From positions 1 to 23,778 of the IMG/VR virus record IMGVR_UViG_3300024999_000399: a DNA stretch of 23,778 bases, one strand, 5' to 3'. Position 1 is the stretch's first letter. The number at the start of each line of letters is the position of its first letter. Below, in pieces: positions 8,045 through 14,286 of this stretch. Origin of the DNA: a virus. The notes beneath the pieces are model-generated. The model saw only the letters and a program-made list of their open reading frames with translations. It did not search any database and was not told the origin of the DNA. The position numbers and the translations under genes are program-made.

Positions 8045-8565
8045 CAGTCTGTATCCTCTGCTCCGTAGAGCAGGTTGTTTGCAATTCGATCCATCCAACC
8101 ACGATTATTTTCTTGCCAGTTAGAAAGGTCTTTCAAAAACTTTATTCTAGCAGCAGTAATAATCATCACCAAATCTGAATCAGAAAATGATAATATCTTC
8201 GCTCGTGTATATGGACCTATTATCCCATCTGGTTTAACTCTCTCTCCACCAATAATAATATTCATATATCGCTGAAGTTCTTTAACTGCTTTACGAATAC
8301 CACTATGAACAGAAAAATCAATCAATTGAAACGTAATACCGTCTGGTAATGTTCGAGAAGAAATAGGTGTAATAAAATCTGTTAAATAAATGCCTGCGGC
8401 TTGTTCAAGAGTTAAACTCTTAATATTCAAATATGGATAAGATCGTTTACTGATCCCCCACTTAGTTTCGCCTCCAGGATCAGCTTTCGGAGAACGATTG
8501 GTATAGCCTCCCTCATGCCCATTGATCCTGATCAACCACTTCTTTATTGTTTCAAGAGTGGCCAT
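8044..8565 (-). CDS. Endolysin, glycoside hydrolase family 108 type
   Basis: 173 aa from the ATG at 8565; the frame extends eight codons further, but GAGGA nine bases upstream supports this start. The N-terminus has HEGGYTN with the putative catalytic Glu18, then DPGGETKWGIS (29-39), the hallmark of GH108 peptidoglycan hydrolases. The C-terminal half (KPDGIIGPYTRAKI and around) resembles the peptidoglycan-binding domain found with this family. No signal peptide or membrane segment is seen, so release to the periplasm probably needs a holin. The gene is visibly richer in A and T than its neighbours, suggesting later acquisition. Confidence 0.92.
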   Translation of the reverse strand: MATLETIKKWLIRINGHEGGYTNRSPKADPGGETKWGISKRSYPYLNIKSLTLEQAAGIYLTDFITPISSRTLPDGITFQLIDFSVHSGIRKAVKELQRYMNIIIGGERVKPDGIIGPYTRAKILSFSDSDLVMIITAARIKFLKDLSNWQENNRGWMDRIANNLLYGAEDTD

Positions 8566-8725
8566 CTTTCTCTTCCTCATCTTGGGCAATTTTCAAACAA
8601 TCTTGTAAAGCTTTAATTCTTACAGTTGCATCAATACCAGTAGCTGTGATAATACCTGCATCATCTTTCTCAGGCACTCGGACAGCGCAGTCGAGCAGTT
8701 CCTGGATTCGTTGGACTGTGCTCAT
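8552..8725 (-). CDS. Small helical protein of unknown function in the lysis region
   Basis: 57 aa (MSTVQRIQELLDCAV...). The ATG at 8725 lies two bases after the stop of the membrane-protein gene and has AGGA seven bases upstream; an in-frame upstream ATG at 8764 lacks such support. The 3' end overlaps the endolysin start by 14 bases. The product is helical with an acidic C-terminus (DEEEKDG). No membrane segment is visible. Position suggests a link to lysis, but nothing in the sequence proves it. Confidence 0.65.
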   Translation of the reverse strand: MSTVQRIQELLDCAVRVPEKDDAGIITATGIDATVRIKALQDCLKIAQDEEEKDGHS

Positions 8726-8726
8726 A

Positions 8727-9092
8727 TCAATTTCCTGTAAGGGCTTTTTTGACATTGTTGACAACGGTTTCCCACCAGCCGATAAGGGCTATTCCCCCCA
8801 TACCAGTGAGGATTGAAATAACAAGAAATCTCCTAGCGATTGTTTTGCTATCATCCATTGCCGCACTGAATTTTTTATGCGAGTCAACCATTGCCTTCAA
8901 GTCTTCATGTGTGATATCTCCAAATCGGCAAGTTATTCCAGCATGAGGGACTCGCCGGCCGACAGTATCTTCGATGATGGAAGTTATGCTGGCGAGGTCG
9001 TCAGCGGTGAGGCTGTTCTGTCGTTTCTGATACTTTTCGTGGTCATAGACTTCTTCCATTTCCACCACTTCCAAGTCTCGATTCTCTGCCAT
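8727..9092 (-). CDS. Membrane protein with C-terminal transmembrane segment, holin candidate
   Basis: 121 aa from the ATG at 9092; a GTG at 9152 would add 20 residues and overlap the protease gene. The first 95 residues are charged and soluble-like (MAENRDLEVVEMEEVYDHEK...). A single hydrophobic segment, FLVISILTGMGGIALIGWW (about 96-114), lies near the C-terminus, followed by a short basic tail. The gene precedes the endolysin in the same unit, so a holin or other lysis role is plausible. The long N-terminal domain and single late membrane segment are not the classic small-holin pattern, so a tail-anchored protein of another role is the alternative. Confidence 0.65.
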   Translation of the reverse strand: MAENRDLEVVEMEEVYDHEKYQKRQNSLTADDLASITSIIEDTVGRRVPHAGITCRFGDITHEDLKAMVDSHKKFSAAMDDSKTIARRFLVISILTGMGGIALIGWWETVVNNVKKALTGN

Positions 9093-9127
9093 CTCGCTCA
9101 ACCTTTCCGACCCTCCAGCCGGCGTAA

Positions 9128-9850
9128 TCACGCTTTTTCCAAAAACACGCACTCTCCGTGCTCATGCAGGAGTCTATCCATTTCGTCGGCCACGATCCAG
9201 ACCTCCCCGTCCACGCCGTGTTCCATTCCCCACGACTGAGCGATGCCTACCGCCCCGGTGTACTTGTTGTACCAAGTTGCCGCCACGCAGTGCCCACCGT
9301 CGATTGGTCCGCCGATGCGGATACGTCCGTCAGACTCTGGCTCGGACATTCGGGAGTACCAGGGGATTCCCACAACCGCCGTTCCGAAATAGCCGAGGCC
9401 GAGAATCAGTTCATCAATGGAAAACGCCCATCGGTATGATTTGATCAGCCCGAGGCGCTTGAGTTGTTTCACGCCTTCAAGTAGGGACGTTCCGCCCATG
9501 CGCGGGGATGCACCGGGATACTCGCCGCCGGGGAATGGGTCGTTTTTCTGCGCTTCCCAGTAGATTTGCTCAATGGCAAACCGCTCGTCGTAGGTTTCAA
9601 GATTACCGATATTCGGCTCGTAGCGCATGGCATTCGTCAGACCCATGCCGACACAGGCCCCTTCTCGGCCTTGATCGAGATGGTTGCCCGGTGCCTTGAT
9701 TCGCACCTTGGAAATCTTTTCCAGTCCATCCCATGCAAGGGTTTTTTCAAGTATCGCCTCGGTCACCCCAAACGACAGAGAGCGCGGGTCGAATTGCACC
9801 AGCCTGTCAAGTCTTGGGTCGCTCGTTTCTGTTCCGTCTCTGAGTATCAT
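9128..9850 (-). CDS. Papain-like (C1 family) cysteine protease
   Basis: 240 aa. The papain-type order of active-site motifs is present: DQGREGACVGMG with oxyanion Gln60 and nucleophile Cys66, DGGHCVAA with His187, and IAQSWGMEHG (203-212) where cellular enzymes have NSWG. Here Gln205 replaces the catalytic Asn. There is no signal peptide or long propeptide. Such proteins occur in several phage groups; roles in capsid maturation or host-protein cleavage are possible but unproven. Start ATG at 9850 has AGGGG seven bases upstream. It lies between the DUF5662-like gene and the lysis genes. Confidence 0.82.
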   Translation of the reverse strand: MILRDGTETSDPRLDRLVQFDPRSLSFGVTEAILEKTLAWDGLEKISKVRIKAPGNHLDQGREGACVGMGLTNAMRYEPNIGNLETYDERFAIEQIYWEAQKNDPFPGGEYPGASPRMGGTSLLEGVKQLKRLGLIKSYRWAFSIDELILGLGYFGTAVVGIPWYSRMSEPESDGRIRIGGPIDGGHCVAATWYNKYTGAVGIAQSWGMEHGVDGEVWIVADEMDRLLHEHGECVFLEKA

Positions 9851-9859
9851 TTCATGCCC

Positions 9860-10372
9860 CTATGATTCATCCGCGTGATGTTTCGTGTCGGTTGCATTCA
9901 ACCACCTCGCTGTATTTGCCAGGATCATTCGCAGTTCATCTGAGTACCCGAATCTTTCCTGGTTTTGGTTGACACTCTGTATGATATCACCGTCAGCATG
10001 TCTCAAAGTCGCTGCCTTCCAGTCGCAAAGCATTTCAACCAGATCAACCAGCGTCATCCGTTCAAGTGGAGATTGCACCCATGGCCCATTATGCTCTGGC
10101 CCAACCGTAAAGTATTCGGGATGATGCCGATTCATAAAATAGTGGTGGTCAAGGGCAACCTGCATTTCCTTTAGGTAGGTTTTGTACTCCTCAGAGCCAT
10201 AGGTGCATTCACGTAATTTTGGAGTATATATTTCAAATATTTCAACTTCGGGGGACTGCAGCTTGCTTTGGTCATGACCTTCAGCCCTTACCAGTAATTC
10301 CTTTATGACAGTTCCGATATAATTCCTGACTGTCTCAATGTGTCGCATTGTCTTAAATTTGCTTTCGCTCAT
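9860..10372 (-). CDS. DUF5662-like protein
   Basis: 170 aa from the ATG at 10372, chosen because CAGGAG lies eight bases upstream; the frame extends further into the neighbour. Conserved blocks are HDQSKL (33-38), HHYFMNRHHPE (76-86) and LVEMLCDWKAA (111-121), the pattern I associate with DUF5662. The His/Asp layout recalls metal-binding HD-type phosphohydrolases, an inference only. A short insertion with GPEHNGPW lies between the second and third blocks. It starts one base after the DUF1353-like stop and is probably coupled to it. Confidence 0.72.
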   Translation of the reverse strand: MSESKFKTMRHIETVRNYIGTVIKELLVRAEGHDQSKLQSPEVEIFEIYTPKLRECTYGSEEYKTYLKEMQVALDHHYFMNRHHPEYFTVGPEHNGPWVQSPLERMTLVDLVEMLCDWKAATLRHADGDIIQSVNQNQERFGYSDELRMILANTARWLNATDTKHHADES

Positions 10373-10373
10373 T

Positions 10374-10889
10374 TCACACTCCTGGGATGCCAAGTGAATT
10401 GGTGTTGTACGCAGTCGGGCCAACCTTGCGATAGTTCGCCCACGGAATGCCGCCGCCGAGCCTGACCATGCAATACGCTCCCCATGCCCGATACTTCGCC
10501 CCGGTTGCCGCGATGGTCACATCTCGCAGGGTTGCATCAAAGAATTGCCGCGTCTCTCCGATACAGACCGGGATGTTTCCACCGAAGGCGTATTTATGGC
10601 CGTTCATGATCGCCTCTGCCCTTGTGCCGGGGTTGTAGTCTCCAAAGTCGGGCGTGAGCAAATAGCCATGCTGATATCCGAAGTCGTGAGGAAGTGAGCC
10701 ATAACGAAGGATTCCCATCGGTGAGGCTATCGGCCAGAGGGGGCGCGGGACACTGGCAAAGTCGGTCTCAAACCCTTCCGGGATGATTATCGGTCTGCTA
10801 TTACCAATCTGATACACCCAGTCTTCAAGCAGTCTGGACTGGATGCCGCCCTTGATAAACTCGAATTTTGGCTCTGGAAAATGGTTCAT
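10374..10889 (-). CDS. DUF1353-like protein
   Basis: 171 aa from the ATG at 10889, with TTAGGAGAG upstream and an ATGA overlap with the preceding zinc-ribbon gene. The block IIPEGFETDFASVPRPLWP (35-53) and the following LPHDFGYQHG (67-76) match the DUF1353 signature of Pro-x-Gly-Phe-x-Thr-Asp-Phe-Ala-Ser and a His-Asp pair. DUF1353 proteins are common in phage late regions, often near lysis or tail genes; their activity is unknown to me. The family match is good, the role open. Confidence 0.78.
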   Translation of the reverse strand: MNHFPEPKFEFIKGGIQSRLLEDWVYQIGNSRPIIIPEGFETDFASVPRPLWPIASPMGILRYGSLPHDFGYQHGYLLTPDFGDYNPGTRAEAIMNGHKYAFGGNIPVCIGETRQFFDATLRDVTIAATGAKYRAWGAYCMVRLGGGIPWANYRKVGPTAYNTNSLGIPGV

Positions 10890-11059
10890 ATCTCTCCTAA
10901 CGATGGCATGGTAGGGCGAATCTGGCAAAACTCGCACTCCTGATCTGCACATTTTTCGTCAAGCCATTCGTCACATACAGCGCAAAACCAGGAATCGTGA
11001 AAGTCTGAGTAATCACCCTGCTCTCCGCATTTTGGGCAAACATGCAAAACCCTGCTCAT
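10886..11059 (-). CDS. Tiny zinc-ribbon protein
   Basis: 57 aa, too short to be obvious, but bounded by ATGA overlaps at both ends (with the nuclease upstream and the DUF1353-like gene downstream) and preceded by GGAGG nine bases from the ATG. Cysteines form CPKC (8-11), CAVC (26-29) and a third set at 37, 42 and 45, so it probably binds one or two zinc ions. A nucleic-acid or protein-binding role is usual for such ribbons but not shown. Confidence 0.8.
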   Translation of the reverse strand: MSRVLHVCPKCGEQGDYSDFHDSWFCAVCDEWLDEKCADQECEFCQIRPTMPSLGEI

Positions 11060-11520
11060 TGTGATCGCCTCCACTCCCAAGGCCGAACCGGCGCAGGCTG
11101 TGCCCACAGTCCGACCCGGTTGCCCGCGCTGATGCCTTGCAGTGTGCTCCATGCCGTGCAGAATGATTTCCGGCAATACTGAGGGTATACCCAGGCGTAA
11201 CCGGCGAGGATCAACTGCTCTTGCAGGTTCTGCGTGCCGTACATCACGATTGCCGACCTTCGCCCCCACCCGCCGTCGCCGGTAAATATGATGTCGACCA
11301 TTTTGCCGTTTACAAAGGTCTCTGTAAAATTTCTTGCAGACATTCCGTACGCTTGTTTTATTTCAGGGCTGTCGACGCCATAGAGCCTGATTGATTCCGT
11401 TTTCCCGGAAAGTGTGACTTCGATTGTGTCGCCGTCGATTACTCGCGTCACCCGGGCCAGTTCGGCTTGGGCTGAGGTGGCGAGTAAGAGAATGAGGATT
11501 ATTGCCTTGATAGCCATCAT
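11056..11520 (-). CDS. Secreted staphylococcal-type nuclease
   Basis: 154 aa. Residues 1-19 form a Sec signal peptide (hydrophobic IILILLLATS, cleavage after SAQA), so the enzyme should act in the periplasm or outside. The SNase fold is evident from VTRVIDGDTIEV (24-35), SIRLYGVDSPE (43-53) with Arg45 and Glu53, and GWGRRSAIVM (84-93) with an Arg in place of the third catalytic Arg. This family cleaves DNA and RNA with Ca2+. The start overlaps the preceding gene by ATGA. Possible jobs are scavenging nucleotides or destroying incoming phage DNA in the periplasm. Confidence 0.88.
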   Translation of the reverse strand: MMAIKAIILILLLATSAQAELARVTRVIDGDTIEVTLSGKTESIRLYGVDSPEIKQAYGMSARNFTETFVNGKMVDIIFTGDGGWGRRSAIVMYGTQNLQEQLILAGYAWVYPQYCRKSFCTAWSTLQGISAGNRVGLWAQPAPVRPWEWRRSQ

Positions 11521-11759
11521 TCAGCCCTGTCGGTACATTTAATTTCCCATGGATGATCTATCTTGACTGGGCCATATATCGGCGGAAACGGCTGAAATGG
11601 CGCAGGCCCTAATTTATGAGGGTACGAAGGGGGAACATATACCGGAGAAGGCGCATTCTTGGTAAACATCCCGGCAAGTGCCGCATGAAGTTCAATCGCC
11701 TCTGCCACTGTCAGTTCAATTGATTTCTCGCCGATATTTATCGTGATTGTGATTTCCAT
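11517..11759 (-). CDS. Small protein with Pro/Tyr-rich C-terminal half
   Basis: 80 aa. The N-terminal half (MEITITINIGEKSIELTVAE and following helix) looks folded. The C-terminal half is rich in Pro, Tyr and aromatic residues (VYVPPSYPHKLGPAPF). AGGAGAG lies just before the ATG, and the stop overlaps the nuclease start. No family recognised and no signal peptide. Confidence 0.7.
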   Translation of the reverse strand: MEITITINIGEKSIELTVAEAIELHAALAGMFTKNAPSPVYVPPSYPHKLGPAPFQPFPPIYGPVKIDHPWEIKCTDRAE

Positions 11760-11766
11760 GTCTCTC

Positions 11767-11955
11767 CTATGGTTTTTCGCACAGCTTTACACCTGTTGAT
11801 TGTTTCCTGAACCAGTCGCAGGATTTATCCGCCCTGCCGTTGCAGTCGAACGAGAAGCAGGGGCCCTCTTCCTTGCAGTAGCGGTCCTTGACTGCGTGAA
11901 TACCATCTTCGTCTCTTGGTTCCATGTGCAGGCTATCCTCAGCAATGACTCTCAT
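11767..11955 (-). CDS. Small Cys-rich protein
   Basis: 62 aa from the ATG at 11955 (AGAGG seven bases upstream); an in-frame start at 12000 would overlap the previous gene by 25 bases. Five cysteines at 27, 33, 38, 46 and 59 with the phrase CFSFDCNGRADKSCDWF suggest metal binding or disulfides, but the spacing is not a standard ribbon. Function unknown. Confidence 0.65.
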   Translation of the reverse strand: MRVIAEDSLHMEPRDEDGIHAVKDRYCKEEGPCFSFDCNGRADKSCDWFRKQSTGVKLCEKP

Positions 11956-11975
11956 CGGCAAACCTCTCTTGAGAT

Positions 11976-12170
11976 TTATTCCCGGTAACACCCCTTGCAC
12001 TTGTCGCTGTTCCTGTTTCTACAGATCATGCACGGCTCAATGTATTCAACCTCATCAAAAAGGTCAGGCTTTCCTTCTTCCATGACACCACCACACTCGC
12101 AGGTCGTTCCCTTCACTTCATCCTCAACGGTTTTGCCATCTTCACAGACTGGGCATACAAATCGTTTCAT
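11976..12170 (-). CDS. Small double zinc-ribbon protein
   Basis: 64 aa with a strong GGAGGGAG site before the ATG. Four Cys pairs are present: CPVC (6-9), CEC (24-26), CMIC (47-50) and CKGC (58-61), enough for two zinc sites. The first pair with TTCECGG is typical of zinc ribbons; the second half resembles small phage Cys-cluster proteins. Role unknown. Confidence 0.75.
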   Translation of the reverse strand: MKRFVCPVCEDGKTVEDEVKGTTCECGGVMEEGKPDLFDEVEYIEPCMICRNRNSDKCKGCYRE

Positions 12171-12197
12171 TTCTCCCTCCAGGGAGGCTTGTCAGCC

Positions 12198-12284
12198 TCA
12201 ACAATCATCCTCGTCGCTAGGATACCCACATACCGGGCAATAGCCTCCGTAATACCTGTGTCCGCAATTTTCGCAGGTTGTCAT
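12198..12284 (-). CDS. 28-residue zinc-ribbon micro-protein
   Basis: Starts at an ATG six bases after the stop of the secreted-protein gene and ends 28 bases before the next start. Almost the whole protein is a zinc ribbon: CENCGHRYYGGYCPVCGY, with pairs at 4/7 and 16/19, then an acidic tail. The Shine-Dalgarno is weak, so translation may depend on coupling. The dense, canonical motif is the main support for a real gene. Confidence 0.65.
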   Translation of the reverse strand: MTTCENCGHRYYGGYCPVCGYPSDEDDC

Positions 12285-12290
12285 TTGCGC

Positions 12291-13085
12291 TCAGTTGTAA
12301 TACATGGTGACGGTATTGCTCTTATCGCCGTATGCAGCATGAAGATAGATACCGCCGTGGCTGGTGCCAGTATCTTTGTCACCTTCGCCGTTCGGACCTA
12401 TTCCTGGCTTGTAGACGAATCCATCTTTATTTTGAGATGACGGTATATCGCAGGTATCGGGATTATTCCCACGGCAATTCTTGGAGGTGTTCTTTATTGT
12501 GTACTCTTTCCCGCTGGCGAAAACGAATTTGATCTGGCTACCGTAAGACGGGCCTTTCCCCGAGATTCTCCAAGCCTTTCTCCCCCCGTTCCTTTCACCG
12601 TAGCTCGTAAACACCTTGCTTTTGCTGTACCCGATCGTCGGAGTGCTCGGCCCGGCAGGTGTATCGCTCGACCCACTCACAGCCGTACAGGTCTGGCCGT
12701 CGCTGGTCTGAACGACGAACTTCAGCGGCCTGGAATACTGATCCCCGGACTTGCTCATGAGGAAAACAGGGGCGTTCTTGTATGGCTTGCCCAGTCGTGC
12801 AACCTCGCCATTTACCGACACGGCTGTAATTGATCCTGCTTGCAGTGTGCGAAATAGGATCGCCGCCGCGCCGTTGCCTTGATCGCTGTCTCGCTCAAAT
12901 GTAATCGGCATCGTGCAGACCTTGCCGGTCGGCGGCACGACAGGAGGCGTTACCGGAGGAACAACCGAGCCGCCTGGAAAGTATTGGTTACAAAGAGCGT
13001 TGCACTCTGCGAGAGACGTTGGGATTGCTTGCGCCCCTGCGGTTGATGCCAGGAGCAATGCCAAGAGAACGACCAGCCATCTCAT
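12291..13085 (-). CDS. Secreted protein of unknown function
   Basis: 264 aa. A Sec signal peptide spans about 1-20 (WLVVLLALLLASTAGAQA). Then come a short Cys-containing segment, a Pro-rich linker (VPPVTPPVVPPT, about 42-53), a domain with TFERDSDQGNG, and a C-terminal domain rich in Gly, Lys and Tyr ending SNTVTMYYN. At least six cysteines after the signal could form disulfides in the periplasm. I recognise no family. It directly follows a lipoprotein gene (shared boundary at 13085) and is part of a run of exported proteins. Confidence 0.75.
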   Translation of the reverse strand: MRWLVVLLALLLASTAGAQAIPTSLAECNALCNQYFPGGSVVPPVTPPVVPPTGKVCTMPITFERDSDQGNGAAAILFRTLQAGSITAVSVNGEVARLGKPYKNAPVFLMSKSGDQYSRPLKFVVQTSDGQTCTAVSGSSDTPAGPSTPTIGYSKSKVFTSYGERNGGRKAWRISGKGPSYGSQIKFVFASGKEYTIKNTSKNCRGNNPDTCDIPSSQNKDGFVYKPGIGPNGEGDKDTGTSHGGIYLHAAYGDKSNTVTMYYN

Positions 13086-13492
13086 CAGTCCACCTCTTCA
13101 ACTGTGCCTGCCGGCGCATCTTCGAGGGCTTCGGGTTCGGCAATTTCTTCCTCGACTGCCGGAGGCACAACCTTATCGGTTGGATTAAGCGATGGCAGGC
13201 TCGGGAGAATGCTCTTAACCTTGTTAGCCATAGCATCCATCACACCACTTGCATCAAGGTCTGAGTTGGAGTCCTGGTTGGTTTCCTCAATGATAATGAC
13301 CGTGTTCCCTGCGCCGCCGCTGTTTGTCGATCCTGCCCCGGTCTGGTTACCTGGAGATTCTGAGAGGCCACGGGCTACGACCTGCGGTTGAGCACAATCT
13401 GGTGCGCCCTGATTGAATGTGTACTCAGCATTTTTGATTGTGCAGGAAGTCAGCAGAAGCAGAATGGCAATTATCAAGTAGCTCTTTTTCAT
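13085..13492 (-). CDS. Lipoprotein with acidic/Pro-rich tail
   Basis: 135 aa from the ATG at 13492, preceded by AAAGGGG; the frame extends nine codons further without support. The signal MKKSYLIIAILLLLTSC gives a lipobox LTSC with lipidated Cys17. The mature part is rich in Gly, Asn and Ser, then has a VIIIEE strand, and ends in a Pro/Glu/Ala-rich tail. It should be anchored in a membrane with a flexible periplasmic domain. An outer spanin or a surface-modifying lipoprotein are possibilities; no inner-spanin partner is evident. Confidence 0.75.
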   Translation of the reverse strand: MKKSYLIIAILLLLTSCTIKNAEYTFNQGAPDCAQPQVVARGLSESPGNQTGAGSTNSGGAGNTVIIIEETNQDSNSDLDASGVMDAMANKVKSILPSLPSLNPTDKVVPPAVEEEIAEPEALEDAPAGTVEEVD

Positions 13493-13509
13493 AATTTCCC
13501 CTTTGAATT

Positions 13510-13854
13510 TTAATACCATTTGTCAGCCCCTCCTTTGCAATGCTCAAGCTCATGCTTCATCAGAAAGCTCGGTGCCCAGACTTCACATCTCTGTACTCCC
13601 CCCTTACCGTCCGGGATTACATCAGCGCAGGCCCAGATCCCACCAAAGAAGATAAGGGTGAAGACTGGCCGCTCTTTCAGCATCTCCCAGTGGCACTTTG
13701 CCATTGCTACAGGAAGAAGAACCTCGTGAATTTCCAGATCAGGAATATCTACAAGTCTTGTTTCATGATCAATTCCTGGAAGAAAACTTCCTCCGGGCGT
13801 TGGAGCACAGGCTGAGAGTGTGAACAGAGCAAAGATGAGCAGAAGATTTGCCAT
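13510..13854 (-). CDS. Lipoprotein with HExxH metalloprotease-like motif
   Basis: 114 aa from the ATG at 13854, which shares its A with the upstream TGA (TGATG). The signal MANLLLIFALFTLSAC has lipobox LSAC and lipidated Cys16. Near the C-terminus FLMKHELEHCKGG (98-110) contains HELEH (101-105), the zinc-metallopeptidase HExxH pattern. The usual third zinc ligand would have to come from elsewhere, since only about nine residues follow. The motif may therefore mark a reduced or inactive zincin. Membrane-anchored, presumably periplasmic. Confidence 0.75.
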   Translation of the reverse strand: MANLLLIFALFTLSACAPTPGGSFLPGIDHETRLVDIPDLEIHEVLLPVAMAKCHWEMLKERPVFTLIFFGGIWACADVIPDGKGGVQRCEVWAPSFLMKHELEHCKGGADKWY

Positions 13855-14219
13855 CACTTCGCTGTAATGTTGGTAATCCTCGGCTTCGGACCCCAGTCAA
13901 TGAACAGATAAGGGTCAGATTGCGGAGACTCCTGCCCATCGCTAAAAAGTGCAGAGAGGGTGTACCTGGTAATCTTCGCCGTCAGCACAACATCGCAGGT
14001 GCCAATCCTGGCTATCGGAACGCTCCATTCACAGGTTGGTTGACCTTCCTGATAGAGTTTGAACCCAGTCAGGCTGAGGTCAGATGGAGTATCGTATGAC
14101 CACTCGACAGTGATGCTCCGATTCCAACTAGGTGTTGCACTGGATATCTCAGGCCAGAAAAATGCTGTGAGCAGCATCACCAAAATCCATAACCATCCTT
14201 TTGTTACAAGTTTTTTCAT
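13854..14219 (-). CDS. Exported fibronectin type III-like protein
   Basis: 121 aa from the ATG at 14219 with a strong GGAGGG site; earlier in-frame starts lack one. The N-terminus (MKKLVTKGWLWILVMLLTAF, then EISSA) is a signal peptide. The mature part has SITVEWSYDTPSDLSLTGFK followed by strands and a YTLSALFSDGQESPQSDPY segment, the usual order of an FN3 domain. Two Cys (in PTCEW and GTCDV) may be bridged. Such domains bind proteins or sugars; an extracytoplasmic binding role is inferred. Confidence 0.75.
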   Translation of the reverse strand: MKKLVTKGWLWILVMLLTAFFWPEISSATPSWNRSITVEWSYDTPSDLSLTGFKLYQEGQPTCEWSVPIARIGTCDVVLTAKITRYTLSALFSDGQESPQSDPYLFIDWGPKPRITNITAK

Positions 14220-14286
14220 AATCCCTCCAATGAGCATTTCCACACGTTCGCAACCTCGACCCCATCTACTGTGGTTGGTTGCCAGA

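Noticed and set aside
10886-11269. Longer 127-codon version of the zinc-ribbon gene
   Set aside because: The first 70 codons are antisense-frame shadow of the SNase gene on the same strand; the ATG at 11059 with GGAGG and an ATGA overlap is the supported start.
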